This document shows positions 5,349 to 6,249 of a stretch of 6,249 nucleotides of DNA, piece by piece (the stretch's first letter is position 1; every line of letters starts with the position of its first letter). The notes beneath the pieces are model-generated. The model saw only the letters and a program-made list of their open reading frames with translations, was not told where the DNA came from and searched no databases. The translations under genes were made by a program, and so were the position numbers. Location: assembly GCA_015658965.1 (NCBI GenBank), contig DQNX01000119.1, positions 1 through 6,249 on the forward strand, written 5' to 3'. The DNA comes from Gammaproteobacteria bacterium (GTDB taxonomy: Bacteria; Pseudomonadota; Gammaproteobacteria; PS1; Pseudothioglobaceae).

Positions 5349-6249
5349 TTAGCCAATCAGCTTGTTCATGCGCTTAACAAATTCAGCCGGATCTTTAAGC
5401 TGCCCGCCTTCTGATAAGACCGCTTGATCAAATAGTACATTCACTAAATCCTCATCCACTTTGGTTTTTAGTTTTTTGACTAAAGGATGGGTTGGGTTGA
5501 TTTCAAGAATGGGCTTGGTCTCTGGTACATCTTGACCTAGGGAGGCCATAATTCTTTCCATGTTGCCGCCCATTTCATTTTCATCCGCGACTAAACACGA
5601 AGGTGATTCGCTGAGGCGATTAGAGATTTTGACTTCTTTGACTTGAGACTCAAGAATTTTCTGCATTTCCTCTAAGGTCTTTTTAAAGCCTTTGGCAGTT
5701 TTTTCTTTCTGTTGTTTTTCTTCTTCAGAATCTAAATCTTGTAAATCACCCTTGGCGATTGATTTGAGTTTTTTGCCTTCAAACTCGTTGAAATTACTGA
5801 CCATCCACTCGTCAACACGATCAGATAATAGCAACACCTCAATGTCTTTTTGTTTGAAAATTTCTAAGTGCGGCGAACCTTTGGCGCCGGCATAGGATTC
5901 AGCGGTGATGTAGTAAATGTCTTTTTGATCATCACCCATGCGCTCGATGTAATCGGCTAATGAAACGCTTTGGATTTCACTGTCTGATTGAGTGGTGGCA
6001 AAACGCATTAAGTTGGCGATCTTGTCTTTGTTGCTAAAGTCTTCGACCACACCTTCTTTCATCACCATGCCAAATTCTTTCCAGAAAGTGGCGTATTTTT
6101 CTGGCTTGTTTTTGGCCATTTTTTCCAGCTCTTTGAGGATTCTGCTAACCGAAGCTTTGCGAATGGTGTCAACCACTTTATTGCCTTGTAAGATCTCACG
6201 AGATACATTCAGTGACAAATCAGCAGTGTCAATCACGCCTTTAACAAAG
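5349..6249 (-). CDS. htpG: Molecular chaperone HtpG (bacterial Hsp90), C-terminal half (5' end outside window)
   Basis: The frame stays open to the window edge; the last full codons before it read F-V-K-G-V-I-D-T, so the apparent GTG start at 6236 is internal. About 299 residues are present, compared with about 620-635 for whole HtpG. They cover the end of the middle domain and the C-terminal dimerisation domain; the ATPase domain is missing from the window. Diagnostic stretches are NVSREILQ (middle-domain region with the conserved Arg that contacts ATP), YATFWKEFG, YYITAESYAGAKGSPHLE, VLLLSDRVDEWM, and the C-terminal NPTHPLVKKL and LFDQAVLSEGGQLKDP segments. It acts as an ATP-dependent cytoplasmic dimer, remodelling client proteins with DnaK. 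Any heat-shock promoter would lie outside the window. It is followed by the bidirectional terminator and is convergent with trmJ. Confidence 0.96.
   Translation of the reverse strand, partial: FVKGVIDTADLSLNVSREILQGNKVVDTIRKASVSRILKELEKMAKNKPEKYATFWKEFGMVMKEGVVEDFSNKDKIANLMRFATTQSDSEIQSVSLADYIERMGDDQKDIYYITAESYAGAKGSPHLEIFKQKDIEVLLLSDRVDEWMVSNFNEFEGKKLKSIAKGDLQDLDSEEEKQQKEKTAKGFKKTLEEMQKILESQVKEVKISNRLSESPSCLVADENEMGGNMERIMASLGQDVPETKPILEINPTHPLVKKLKTKVDEDLVNVLFDQAVLSEGGQLKDPAEFVKRMNKLIG

Noticed and set aside
5692..5895. Plus-strand open frame within htpG
   Set aside because: It is antisense to highly conserved Hsp90 sequence, and its Ser/Cys-rich translation is typical of a shadow frame.

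Overview
This is an AT-rich, gene-dense chromosomal window of a Gram-negative bacterium, most likely a gammaproteobacterium. Three things point that way: a YciK-type short-chain dehydrogenase, a suhB/trmJ divergent pair like the one in Escherichia coli, and a PlsC of the proteobacterial NHQSTWE subgroup. The low GC content and compact spacing would suit a SUP05/Thioglobus-like or other streamlined marine or symbiotic lineage, but that placement is inference from general character, not from a marker gene.

Layout: (1) Positions 1-293 hold the 3' end of a plus-strand gene whose C-terminus looks like a TolC-family outer-membrane efflux protein. Its end overlaps, tail to tail, the end of a minus-strand plsC-type acyltransferase (276-980). 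(2) A 57-bp divergent intergenic region separates plsC from a plus-strand run of three genes with 1-nt stop/start overlaps: a HAD phosphatase of the Gph/MupP group (1038-1673), rmuC (1673-2809, GTG start) and a YciK-like SDR (2809-3558). (3) After a 10-bp convergent gap come suhB on the minus strand (3569-4372) and, divergently, trmJ on the plus strand (4398-5126). (4) A 222-bp non-coding stretch carries a nested stem-loop and a perfect, symmetrical, bidirectional terminator (5297-5330). (5) The C-terminal half of htpG lies on the minus strand (5349 to the window edge).

The genes are housekeeping functions: phospholipid synthesis, phosphoglycolate or MurNAc-6-phosphate dephosphorylation, recombination and nuclease maintenance, inositol-phosphate hydrolysis or rRNA processing support, tRNA position-32 methylation and Hsp90 chaperoning. 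No mobile element, CRISPR array, rRNA or tRNA gene, toxin-antitoxin pair or phage gene was seen. I found no convincing evidence of a new multi-gene system. The points most worth checking are the phosphatase's true substrate (its partner gene and GDD motif lean towards MupP), the altered NPG-type motif in the SDR, and the structured RNA between trmJ and htpG.
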